Positions 48,375 through 59,762 of a stretch of 64,000 bases of DNA are shown here, piece by piece; within the stretch, counting starts at the first letter, position 1; each line of letters begins with the position of its first letter. A model generated the notes under the pieces. The model was given only the letters and a program-made list of their open reading frames with translations. It ran no database searches and had not been told where the DNA came from. Position numbers and translations under genes: made by a program. This stretch comes from Sialis fuliginosa (Eukaryota > Arthropoda > Insecta > Megaloptera > Sialidae). Where the stretch lies: assembly GCA_961205875.1 (NCBI GenBank), contig OY540817.1, positions 15,411,001-15,475,000 of the forward strand. The letters are read 5' to 3'.

Positions 48375-51300
48375 TTATATTATTTATTTATTAAAGTATG
48401 AAAATATTTATTTTCATTTATTTTTTCAAATGAAGAAAACGAAATGAACTATTTCTCATGTACGGCACTGGGATACAAACACAGTGAAAACAATTCTCCG
48501 TTAATGCCGAAATTAATTTTAATTTATATACACGCGTAAATCCGGTATTATAATTAATTGTGTTTGTTTTGAGCGCGCAAAAATTCACCTATTTGAGCGA
48601 AACGAAGCGCGAGGATCAGTCTAGCGGAAACTCGCCAGCGCAGCGACTGAATTATACGTATCATAGCCGCCTCACGAAAACAAACTTGTTCCGAAAACTA
48701 TATCTGTATATGGCATTTTGTTTATAATAGCATTATTATTTATGAGAAAAAATAACGATATCACATAAAATTTGTGTATTTGTATGTTTATTCCTTTCCT
48801 AGAAAACCTACAATGCTGAATTTTCATATATTATTATGTAGAATGTACCATAGACACATATTTTTTTCATTAATTTGTTGGTTTTAAAATTTTATATACA
48901 TATACAGTCAATTACTCTACACTCTACATGGATGTGAAGGATGTGAAATTAGAATTGAGGTTGTCTATTTGTCACTTTTTTATTAAAGAAAATATGTAAA
49001 ATGAAAGATAAATTAAGTTCGCATTGTTGGCAATATGTACAAAATCCTATTAAAATTTTCTTAACTTTATTTTGCTAAGACTTGGGGATGGAGGATTTTT
49101 TAAATATTGTAAAAATCAAGATGTGTTGAAGGAGTATATGTATGCATCGCTCGAAGTGTCCTTAAGAGTCAGAAGAACTGAACAAGTATGTATCTTACAT
49201 GGCCTCAGTCTAATAAAGGTAGTGAATTTTGTAGTATCTAATTTAATTAGTTTGGAAATATTTTTGATTATATTAATAACTCTCTCACTCTATTGAAGAC
49301 CATATAATTTGATTTCTGTCGAAGCCTAAAATATATCAAATTATCAATCTGTAAAATTGTTAAAAAAAATCCTTGCACGTTTTAAATTCATAAATGCATA
49401 AATCTGCGACGCAATTTACAATAAAATAAAATTCATATCGAATTAAAATGAAAACATACGTCACCGATATAACTCGTAATCTAGCAACAATAGGACCCAC
49501 TTATCCTGCATCTGCTGTAGGCATTGATGACCAAAACAAAGCAATGGCAGTGTACATAAAAATTTTAAAAGTATAATAGAAATATTACATTCAATTTATT
49601 TTTTAAAATTCCACATTTCTGATTCTTACGCCTATGAAGCGAGATAAAACCAATTTTATTTAAATTATACAATTTATAATTAATTGTCAAAGCTGTAATA
49701 ATAAATTTAATTGTACTTTGTGAAAAGCCGGTTGAACTGCTCGGCGTTGTTCGAATATTTATATAATATTTCTGGAACTTTAGTTTTTTTTTAGTAATAC
49801 ACAAAATATTCATATTTAAAATAACCGAATTGCATTCTTGGTAATCGTTTTGTAAAATATACTACATTAATAAAGAAAATATCAGATACATTTTACTTAT
49901 GGCATCTAACACTTATTCGTTTCTAAATTTATTTTTTATATTATCTTTATTAGTCTTGAAACCATAGGCAGATCCTGCGCTAATAGTAGGTATGTACCTA
50001 TAGAAGTTTTTCTAACAAACAAAAATAATAACAAATTTTTTTTCTAATTTGAATTAACATATTATATATATAAATTGAATTTAATAATATACAATTTGAC
50101 CTCCAAGCTATAGGAAACGAGATATTCGTGAATAACCGTTCTTCGTGACATTAGACCTTCAATATCTCGCAACGCCAGCACGATATTGTTGGGGCTTTGT
50201 ACACGTTATTTAAAACACCGTAATGAAGGTGTATACAAAAATTCAGCTAACTGCTATTTTTTCGCAGATTGGTTGCATTCATATCTAAAATTACTGAACT
50301 AAAAAATGTTTTTATAATAATCAAATCAATACAGAATTGAACTACAAGTTATTTTATTTCGTCGTCATGTTCGGTCATAAACACTAAAAAAAAGTTTTTA
50401 GTAGGATTCTTTGGATTATTTTAAAACTTTAAGTATACTTTTCAGTTTGACATTTGAATTTTTAATAATACTAAAGAGTAAACTTGTAAAGAATGTTATA
50501 GTATTAAAAATGCTTCCGTGGAAAATTATAATTAATTGTAAATTATCAAAAATGAATGTTTCAAATACTTATAAGTATTCAAATTATTAAATATCAAATT
50601 TAAATTTACAAAGTTTTAAAACAATTCAAAGCATCATATTTTCTGCAATTTGTTAATAATTTGAAAGAACTTCCTTGAGTGTGTACGACCAAAGTCGAAA
50701 ACGAAAATTAAAACAAATGATTTTATATTAAACGACAAAGGATCGCAGTTTTTCTACATAAAATAGGTCCCGACCAATTTTCCTCAAATTTCCTAAGGAG
50801 CAGTAAGTAGGTTAGTATATAAGTAGGTGAACCTGATAATAAAGTAAAGTATTATAAGTCTTATGTTTATTTAAAGTATTATATCAGTTATCAAGCTTTT
50901 AGTTTTATAAAAAATATTAATATTAAAATATTAAACTATAAAATGTTAAACGTATATAATAATATAATTGTTTACTAAACACCGGTTATGTTAGGTTAGA
51001 TGAAAATTGACCCGATTGCGTTAGTTTCAATTTTTACCACTGAACATGGCGCTACAATCGCGACACATACCAATAAAGAAAAAAATGTTTTAACATCGCA
51101 AAATTAACTGGGGAGAAAATGATTGGATGTATTTGAAATAACATTGAAATTCCTATTTTATTTACTAAAGTAAACTTACATCCGGTTTGTATAATATAGA
51201 AAATTGTCAACTTAACACATTTCCTGTGCTCGAAGGGTAAACAAGGATGTGGGACGGGAATATTACCGGCCAGGTCAATAAAACAAAGCACTGTCACTAC

Positions 51301-51615
51301 TGGAAAATACTTTGCTGCAAGTGTCTTCTTGCAACGACACTGACAGAATAATGAATTGACGTCACTAATTGTAATTTTATTACAACAACCAGATAGAAAT
51401 AAAAAAGTACCGGTCGTCTCGTCGATAGTAAACGTAATTCATACAAACGACGTGATCCGCTCTGTCGAAGGCAAATCCTTATCTTTTTTTCAGTTGATTA
51501 TTTACTTTTTGCAAATGCCTTTGCAGCGCAGTAGGTACAGTTGAGTAAAAGCTACATAACTTATCTTCTAAACATACATCAAACTGACATTTTGGTGTTG
51601 GTTAAACTTTCTTTC
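48375..51615. other. mostly AT-rich stretch, no gene recognised
   Basis: A G+C-rich islet at 48565-48680 (GAGCGCGC, GAGCGAAACGAAGCGCGAGG) resembles repeat sequence rather than coding. A 43-codon frame at 49448-49576 is listed separately. At 51351-51365 GAATTGACGTCACTA echoes family E without further similarity. Confidence 0.5.
49448..49576 (+). CDS. possible small ORF, 42 aa, unknown
   Basis: An ATG-initiated frame gives a peptide beginning MKTYVTDITRNLATIG and ending AVYIKILKV. Composition is balanced and unlike the Phe/Ile/Asn/Lys-rich chance frames around it. It could be a small peptide gene, an exon fragment or chance. There is no recognised motif, signal peptide or neighbour that helps. 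Confidence 0.12.
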   Translation: MKTYVTDITRNLATIGPTYPASAVGIDDQNKAMAVYIKILKV

Positions 51616-51760
51616 TTTTTTAGGGTTCCGTAGAAAACTAGGAAACCTTATAGTTTCGCTCTGTCCATCCGTTCTATGTATGTCACAGCCTTCTTTTTTT
51701 CTCATTTATATGTATACTTATTAAGATAAAATTTGGTATACGTATGGCCCCAAAACAGAT
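51616..51760 (+). repeat. CCGTCC/AGGGTTCCG-family repeat, copy d
   Basis: TTTTTAGGGTTCCGTAGAAA, then CCTTATAGTTTCGCTCTGTCC and ATCCGTTC, is a diverged head of the same lepidopteran repeat type as copies a-c. The phrase 'AGGGTTCCGTA' is the classical start. The tail grades into the tandem duplication downstream. Confidence 0.55.
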
Positions 51761-51834
51761 TTTTTTTAAAATATTTTTTTAGACTCATAGATTGTTTAGA
51801 TAGGAATCTCTTAAAATGTTCTAAAACCTTCTGA

Positions 51835-52173
51835 TTTTAGCCCTTCAGTCACGATATATTTGCATTTAGTATCGTTATCAGAGTGCCCTCCCCCCTAATT
51901 TTTAAACTATAAATATGTACAAAAAATCTATAAAAAATACAGAATATAAGTTTTAATTAGTACTTTTAATGAAAATCATAACGGATGCTGTAGAATTTTT
52001 TTGATTCCCTTAATTTAATTTTAACCCTTCAGTCACAATATGTATGCCTTTTTGTCATTATCAGAGCGTCTCCCTCCTTTAATTTCTAAACTACCAAAGC
52101 AAAAAATCTGAAAAAATTTCAGAATGTAGCTTTTAGTTAGCACATTCAATGAAAACTATAACGAACAATGTAG
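51835..52173 (+). repeat. diverged tandem duplication, period 184 bp
   Basis: Two units each run from TTTTA(G/A)CCCTTCAGTCAC through ATC(G/A)TTATCAGAG..CTCCC, TTTCTAAACTA or its variant, AGAAT(A/G)TA(A/G)..TTTTA(A/G)TTAG, to AATGAAAA(T/C)(C/T)ATAACG. Identity is about 70-75% by eye. This is an old duplication inside or behind the AGGGTTCCG repeat. Confidence 0.7.
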
Positions 52174-52989
52174 CAAAAACATAATTTTGAAATAACAGAT
52201 ATTGGCTTACATTTACCCTATCATGTCTGTGCCCAACACGCACGTATCTATTTTATTTATATATTCAATCGATATCTGAAAAACAAATCGTCATCATTAA
52301 TTGATAGACATAACAAATAAGGTCAATAAGAATAAATAATTAAATTGTTTTTCGTTGTATTGTCTATTTATTAAAACAAACAGATAAATCGTTATATCAT
52401 TTTTTTTTCTCCAAAATACAAAATCTTAATTTGTGTATTTAGGTATCTTAATTGTATGGTCTAATTAGCTATTCATAAAATAATAAAAGGAAATTAAAAA
52501 TTGAAAGCCTGCTCTGAACATTATTCTCGATACAAATTGTTTAATGATCAACTACAAAACAAGAAGAGTAATTTATCAAAATTCAAACAAAATTTTTATT
52601 GTTGTTCGATTACTGATAGTTTATTTTTCATTATGTTTTTTATTTGAATTTTTTGTTTACATAATTAAAGCTCTTCGAGTCGATGATACATAAATCATTG
52701 TTTATATATTCTGCATATTTATGAAGATAAATTGTTTTTTTACCTTACATGATACAGAATTGTTCTGCAATAATTGAAAAATAGATATCATTAATTTATA
52801 ATGTACTCGTATGTAGCAAATGATAAACTATACACGCGACTAGCTGTAGATCCTACATATATTGTTTCAACTAATGCAGATATTTTACACTTTTATAATA
52901 ATAAAAATTTATTGTTTTATAAAATTTTAATTATATAGAATTAATAGTATCGACACAAAATAATCTTTAAAATTCACTTATTATCGACT
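52174..52989. other. AT-rich non-coding stretch
   Basis: No gene, repeat family or regulatory site is recognised. Confidence 0.6.
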
Positions 52990-52998
52990 GTCTAAATG

Positions 52999-53525
52999 CA
53001 AGGTTAGTATATGTATAGGTTGCCTCATAACTTTTTGACCAATCAACGGCTGCGTGTGATGACGTCACCCTGAGGAACCTTTAAACGTTGTTTCATATAT
53101 TAAGTTTTTTTTCAAATTATTTCGAATTTTTGGATATTTGTATTTAAAAAAAGTAAATATTATTGTTTATTACAGAAGCACAAATTATTACATATAATAT
53201 TTCTTCATAAAAACTTTAAAATGATGTCAGAAATCAATGCTTAAAGAAAATACATTTCTTGGTTACACATAAAAAAACACTTGTTTAAAACTATAATTTA
53301 TAATAATAAAATAATAAAAATTTAGATTTAAAACTCAGTACACTATCAATATCAAATGAAAATATTTAAAAACAGCTTACAATAAATCAGCTTAACTAAA
53401 ATAAAGAGTAAATATAGTTTGACAGCCATTTATAATGTCAAAGAGTTCCTCACGATGACGCGTTCTCCCCTCTCATGCCACTCCCCGCCAGAGTTATGAG
53501 GCAACCTATTACTTTACTAACCTTG
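52999..53525. mobile_element. MITE, family F (527 bp) with perfect 9-bp target duplication
   Basis: GTCTAAATG flanks both sides (52990-52998, 53526-53534). Ends are perfect inverted CAAGGTTAGTA, followed by a matching AATAGGTTGCCTCATAACT block (left ATAGGTTGCCTCATAACT). The left arm carries TTGACCAATCAACGGC and the palindrome TGACGTCA. A 9-bp duplication fits Mutator-like or Merlin-type transposition better than hAT (8 bp) or Tc1/mariner (TA). No coding sequence. Confidence 0.85.
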
Positions 53526-53534
53526 GTCTAAATG

Positions 53535-54972
53535 GATCTTCCCCCTTAAATTGACAAAAAATAGTATACCCGCATTCACCATATAGGTTTTGCTTTATAT
53601 ACAATTTTTTAATAAATAGATATATACTTATTTACTATCAGCTCGAACTATAAAGTTTTGATAATAATGATTGATATTGTAGTAAATGTTTGAGATAATC
53701 CAATAAATATGTCGGACATTACAAATTGGTTGAAGTAAAAGTTCCATAAGCAAAAAGATGAACATTTTCTGAAGCGTGCCTTCGGAGCAAATGGAGTCTG
53801 AAGTTGAAATATCAAAGTTTACTCGTAGCGTTATCAGTCATAATTATTTACAGAGTTATATTGGAGTATGATTTGTCACACTAATGTTTCATATTATAAT
53901 ACCAGTGGTGTTTAAACTATTATTTCTATATTTGAAGCACTGTTGCCAAAACAATTAAATCTAAATCAAGTTTATGGGTATTAATTTTCATTTAACTTTT
54001 AAAAAATAATATAATATTTGATATATAAAACATCCAAACCCCAACTAAAACTAAACTAAATGTAGACGCTCATTCTAAAACATCGATTATGGGGAGGTTC
54101 TACAATAACTTTCAATGACCTGTATAAGTTTCGAAACCAAACCATAATTTTTGTTGAGCGCACTCCTGTAAAGTTCGTACAATATCTTTGGAACATCCAT
54201 TATGCCCGATATCTCAACAAGCGGTCATTTGAGCAAGTTATACACAGGATAATGGGGGGTCTAGGACTTAATAAAGGCCAGCCTCGTTGAATAAATATGC
54301 TAATTCAAGAGCCAACCAACTTCCTGCATTTGAAACGCATCCATTTGACTAAACGCAACGGTGTCGGCTGAATAACGATGGTCTTAGATGTAATTAAAAA
54401 GTCTTGTGTATACAAATTGACCGCGTGTTTGTGTTTGATAAGGTTTAATTGATTAAAGGATTGCTTAGTATTTGTAATCATAGTGGATTCATAATAGAGT
54501 TAAAAAAAATTTCTTAATATTTACCGCTATTTGATTAATACTTAAACCCAATTAATTATTTGTGGACTTAAATAAAACTTTTCCAGCATAATTTCAATTA
54601 CAAACATGTTACTACCATACGGTAAGACTAATTAATTAACTTTTGGCTTTATTGAACACCCTATTGTTCGAATTAGTCCATTATATTGAAGTTCTACTGT
54701 AATTTTAATAATTTGAGGTCTTTGTCTGTTTTTTTTTATCATATAAATTATTAAAAAGATGAATGAACGCAAAGTATATTGTGTTAAAATTAGTGTCAGC
54801 GAAGATCGTTAAAAAAATGTAATCTGTAAAAATTTTCTCCATTACTTTGGTAACGTTCAGAAAATAAAATTTGTGGGGTATCTTATATTATTTTTTAATA
54901 TATGTTTGATATTATCAACATGAAGTTATGATTCTTATTATTTTACATAGTATATTGTAAAGAAAGAAAGTT
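53535..54972. other. AT-rich non-coding stretch
   Basis: No gene is seen. A somewhat less AT-rich patch at 54100-54380 shows no usable frame. Confidence 0.6.
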
Positions 54973-55416
54973 TCTATATGTGTGTGTGCTTGATCGAAGT
55001 AACTTCGAAAACTTCTGAACCGATTTTGATGAAATCTACACCAATGCGGTCCTTGAAATCTCTGAGCTAAAAGTTTCATATCATAATACTATCACTCAAA
55101 AAAGATGAGCAGTGCATAAATTATTTAAACATTGATTCCTACAAACTAACTTAATAAGTACTTATTTTTTATTCTTTTTTGAGGTTATGAGAAACGATAT
55201 ATTTTATTGTAGAGTAATATTGTTATTATTTAAATTATTTGTACAAATATATTTCTGACTTCGATAGATAATGTATTAATTTCATAAAAAAATAATCATA
55301 TTTATTATGTCAAGTTTTAAAATTCTTTGAGAACCTCCGTAATTAAATCTGGTTACATCAGATCCGCTCTAACAAGAAAATAAGTAAAACTGTAATATTT
55401 ACAGTGCTAGAGCTAG
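54973..55416 (+). mobile_element. non-autonomous Helitron (444 bp) with a 7-bp 3' hairpin
   Basis: The 5' end is TCTATATGTGTGTGTGCTTG. The interior has ACTTCTGAACCGATTTTGAT. The 3' end has a perfect hairpin ACTGTAA-TAT-TTACAGT, seven bases, then CTAG followed by host T. Hairpin spacing and the CTRR end are canonical. The base before the 5' end is T rather than A. It belongs to a different subfamily from the GCGAAGCCGCG copies. Confidence 0.7.
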
Positions 55417-55965
55417 TAATTTTAATGGGCTAAGGGTAGATTTCACAAACGAAAGCTTTTTTAAGTAGTAATAACTCTGCCCTTATCTGCTAAAGTTAAA
55501 TGGAGTTTTGCGCACTTGCTTCGTTTTCAACCTTATTTATAGTGTAAGATATTTACTGCTATTTAATTTGTATTATGTTTATCTCAGCTAATACTAAGAA
55601 TGAACTAATATTTTGTTTCTTTTTTCAGGTACTGTGTCTTGATTTTTCTCTTTCTTCATAAAGGTAACTTTTATTGTGTATTAGTTTATATTCGTTTTAA
55701 ACATATTTTTAAATTTACTGGTTATTTAAACAATTTACAATACTAATATATATGCTTTTTCATTGTTTATTCATTTACATTTATTAAATTATTAATTACT
55801 CAAAAAATAAAACTTTTATTCGCAAAACAAAGCTTATAAAAACTTACTCTCTCTATTTTTATTGTTTTTGTCTCGAGTCAATCTAAATTAATTTTTCAAA
55901 AAGCTGGATACCAATGAATCAAAGCCGGAAAAATGAGAACAACATTTTCAAGCTTTGTCAAGCTC

Positions 55966-56043
55966 TCATATGGAAAAATCGCAGATTGCTTGGTTGCATT
56001 TTAAAACTTGATTTTTTTCGTAAAATTATTCAAGTTTAAAGAG
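55966..56043 (+). repeat. dispersed repeat, inverted partner at 57527-57645
   Basis: TATGGAAAAATCGCAGATTG, CTTGGTTGCATTTTAAAACT and TTATTCAAGTTTAAA correspond to the reversed sequence at 57.5 kb. The two copies face each other around the hAT MITE and Helitron. Confidence 0.55.
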
Positions 56044-56106
56044 TAATATACCGTGAAATACAATATTTTTGAATAGAAAACCAACTTTCTTGACATTGAC
56101 GTACAT

Positions 56107-56275
56107 CAGTGGTACTTAAACTATGGGCCATGAGTTCTCAGAGGGTCGCATAAAACATTTCTATTTTCATTAACAATAGCAAATATGCATATTTTCTTTT
56201 GAATTAAAATATATCGCTTAAAATACACACACACCCTTTATTTATTGGTAATTACAAAAAGTTTAAGAATCTATG
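56107..56275. mobile_element. decayed hAT-type MITE (about 169 bp)
   Basis: The left end CAGTGGTACTTAAACTATGG, followed by GCCA and AGGGTCGCATAAAACA, is a typical hAT start. The right end AAAAAGTTTAAGAATCTATG is its degraded inverse. Flanks ACGTACAT and GCATACAA agree at 5 of 8 positions, consistent with an old 8-bp duplication. Confidence 0.5.
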
Positions 56276-56507
56276 GCATACAAAGAGATTTTCACTGATA
56301 AAATGTTGTTTTTTTTTTGACCAAATTAACAAAAATAATAAAGCAATGGAAAATCGACTCAATTGAAAATATTTTTCACTTTTGTAGAGATTTTTCGAAT
56401 AAAAATATTTTCATTCAACTCTGTTTATCAGATGACATTAATTTTAACCATTTATATTGATCTGACTGAAATTAAACTTAATAAATACGTTGTGGGCAGT
56501 TTTTATA

Positions 56508-56536
56508 TCCTTAATATATATAAAGCTCAACGTCTC

Positions 56537-56586
<50 letters not shown>

Positions 56587-57415
56587 CGTTAGTTACCTTA
56601 TCACTCGAGAACCACTTATCCGATTTACGAGTTTTTTTTTTTAATTCATAGGTACGTTCTCTGGCCAGGTTATAGGCTATATTTTTTTACGTTAGGTAAC
56701 ATAACAACAAAGCAGTGACGATAATAGTAAATCAAGTCGGAAAAAATTTTGCCGTCGGCGCGCTGTTTTGTAATACGCTGCCTAAACCGTTCAATATAGA
56801 ACAAAATAATGTATTAAAGAATTGTGTAGAATCAAAAGTTCTACAATTAAGTCAGCGACACGATATGTCTAACTTTTATATTTAAGCCACAATGACTGCT
56901 TTTATGTTACAAAAAAAACATAAAATATTTGGGTTTTGTTTACATGGACTTATGACCTGCAAAACATTAATCCTTATCGAAATAAATGATTTCATCGTCA
57001 TAAGTACTTAATGTAGATATAGTTTGCCATTTACAGCATCCAATTTGGTCGTATAGTTTAGAAAATATCTTAAAATATATTTATAAAGGTAACATTTTAA
57101 ATGTATGGTGTCGTGCCGCATCGAAGCGATGTACATCAGACTGGATTCGCTTACGTTCGGTAGATATTCGGAGTCCCTCGGCTGACGTTTGAGTTAATTT
57201 TGTTTTCAATAATTAACATTTAAATTTAAACAGAACACAAATTATTTGTACTTTTTTCTTCTGATTCGTTTTTGTTAGGTAATTTAGGTATTGCTAAATT
57301 ATTATTACAATAATAACTAATCGTGTTTGTACTTAATTATTTAAACTATATTTTTCAAAAATCCTAAACAATAATTCCGTAGTCTACGCGAGCGAAGCCG
57401 CGTGGGCCCAGCTAG
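56508..57415 (+). mobile_element. non-autonomous Helitron (908 bp) with TCTG microsatellite
   Basis: The 5' end TCCTTAATATATATAAAGCT follows host A. It leads straight into a TCTG tetranucleotide array (about 56533-56587) and GAACCACTTATCCGATTTAC. The 3' end is ACGCGAGCGAAGCCGCGT (hairpin ACGCG/CGCGT), GGGCCCAG, CTAG, then host T. The internal 57110-57180 patch is relatively G+C-rich. No Rep/helicase. It shares its 3' end with the 48-kb Helitron. Confidence 0.8.
56533..56587 (+). repeat. TCTG microsatellite inside a Helitron
   Basis: About a dozen TCTG units. The 93-codon frame covering it is a product of the repeat (Ser-Val-Cys-Leu). Confidence 0.95.
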
Positions 57416-57526
57416 TTACATATAAAATGAAAATTTATATGTATAGGTATATCGCTTTAAGGCACAGCTTTGAGCTTTCAATTTTTTTTTATTCGTTTGA
57501 TTTTTATCAAACAAAATATGTCTTTT

Positions 57527-57645
57527 GTTTAAACTTGAATAACTTTGCGAAAAAAATTGATGAACAAAAAATAACATTATCAAACTGAAACTCAAGATGC
57601 AAAATGCAACCAAGCAGACCTTTCTATGATCTTTTCCATTGAAGG
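57527..57645 (-). repeat. dispersed repeat, inverted partner of 55966-56043
   Basis: Reversed, AATGGAAAAGATC, CTGCTTGGTTGCATTTTGCA and AAGTTATTCAAGTTTAAA match the 56-kb copy, with an extra 35 bases in the middle. The 116-codon minus frame here (57416-57766) has no domain and overlaps this repeat. Confidence 0.55.
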
Positions 57646-57766
57646 ACAACCTGCCAAAGATTTTTAAACAAATATAACTTTTTTCGGGCCTTTGATTCAT
57701 TGTTTCCCAGATTTTCAAAAAATCAATAGAATTCAAATTGAAAAAAATGTTTTGCTTATTTTTCAT

Positions 57767-59762
57767 CGAAAAGAAGTCTTAAATCAAAAACAATAATAAT
57801 AATTTAAGAAATTATTTGTAATAGTATTATCCAAACTGTATTAGGTGTATCGAAATTTTGAAAAAAAAATCCGATCGTTAAATGATTAAATCTCGAAATG
57901 AATATGTAACACTTATTGGTCTGAAAATAAAAAGATATATAAATAATACTCCCACTTTTTAGTATCTACAAATAATATTTAATATTATAATATGATAAAA
58001 TTAATTTCTTAACATTATACAGTAATATGAATCTAAATTTTACTTAATTAATTACTAAAGAATTCGAAAACAATATTTTCTATGTCAGAAGGAATAATAA
58101 AAATATTATAAAGTTATCATTATATTTATTATAACTCTTGAACTTTACTTCATAAACACAAATAAATTCTTACATTATCGTAATCTTGGAACATCAATAA
58201 CTTTAAAAATAGGAATACAAATTAATTATATTAAAAATATTCTTTTTCTTCTTCATGCATTCTTATCATAGTCTTTTCAGACAGCTCCTTCGTGGTTGTT
58301 TTTTTTTCTTGGAGAATGTGTTGTGAGTGTATTTGTGCGTGTGTGGGTGTGTGTGAGGGGGGGGGGGGGTTGTGTGTGTGTGTGTGTTAGGGAGCACAGG
58401 GACACAAGATAAAATGAGAAGTTGCTAAGGGGCCAAGAGAAAACGAACAGAGTGGTAGGGATAATAGGATTATGTAAGAAGTCGCTGAGGTTATTCACAT
58501 AGGGAGTTTTTATTTTTATTTTAGTGTTTCTTAAAAATTATGTGGGTATAGAATGAATTTAAAATATACATCAGCAAATATTGCTTATTATATTTTCTAT
58601 TGTAGACTTGCAGATTGTAGTATACTTAATGTTAGCATTATACGTATTAAAATCAATAACATATTATGATATTAATTATAACGGTAAATAGATTGAACGA
58701 TGCAATATTAAATGCAATATAATTTAGTTTGGAATGAAACAATGCAATATATCAAACTGCACAGTACTTATATATACTTATACAGAATTATATGTATACA
58801 AATACTCTCTATATTTCATCATTTGTTGATTGTTTACATCAATTTATTATCAATTATTTAGTGCCAATTAACCTGATTAGCTTTAAATTAAAATTTGTAT
58901 TTGTTACTGTGGAATAATTTCGAATATGACGAACTAATAAATTGCAATTTTAAAAGATATGTAATATTAGGTATACTACATATAAACATTTGAAAAACAT
59001 TAAATATTTGTGGTTTTTTAATTCTAATATACTAATTTATAATATCTAATTTTCTACAAAATTCTATTACTTTTTTTTTTCGAGTTAATTTGAAGTTAAT
59101 TGATCTTAGTTCGTATAAACATAACTTTAATTTTTTAAACTATGTAAGCTAGTCACTACTGTAAATGTGTTCTTTAATTATTATTATCAACCAGGAAATG
59201 TATGTACAATGACATTAATGTGGTAAGCAGTAAAAAAAGTAACGAAAGCCAGTGAAAATTTTCTTTTATAATACTTGTGGTCACATATGTAATGCGATAA
59301 CTAATCAAAATATATATGGTTAGGCGGCATTTCAACATCTACCCAGGAAGCCCAGCTAGTATATAATAAATAATCATTCGCTGTGCTTTTCTTTATTATT
59401 TTAATTATTAACATATTTGAGCATAATATAAAAAATTCAGTATCCGCGTTATTTTTTTAAAACGTTACCTCCGCGAAAAACGAAGGATTAATCTCTTTAT
59501 ATCTACATATATGAATGGATGTTCCATTTGATAACATAAAGTAAAATTATTTTTAAATCTGTACATTGAGGAACATCTTCTGAAAATTCTTTCATCATGC
59601 TTTTTTATTGAATTCCCGGTTCTGAATAACATGAAATAGTCTCGTATGTAAACTGAATATCGAGTTTCTTGTAAGCCTAAATTTGAATATGTACACGCAT
59701 AGCCACATATCTTTTGTGGTACTTGTAATATACGTTATACATATAAGGGTATCTCTATGCAC
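57767..59762. other. AT-rich non-coding stretch
   Basis: It contains the GT/G-run block at 58321-58390. Near 59345-59360, GGAAGCCCAGCTAGT resembles a Helitron 3' end, but no start was identified. No gene. Confidence 0.55.
58321..58390 (+). repeat. GT microsatellite split by a 13-base G-run
   Basis: GT/TG units on both sides of 13 consecutive G at 58357-58369. The 73-codon minus frame across it (Pro and Thr-His runs) is not a gene. The G-run and GT arms could favour non-B DNA. Confidence 0.95.

Noticed and set aside
57416-57766. 116-codon minus-strand frame
   Set aside because: It abuts a Helitron end and overlaps a dispersed repeat; no domain seen.
58321-58390. Possible CRISPR-like or telomeric array
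   Set aside because: It is a simple GT array with a G-run; there are no spacers, and no TTAGG telomere units.
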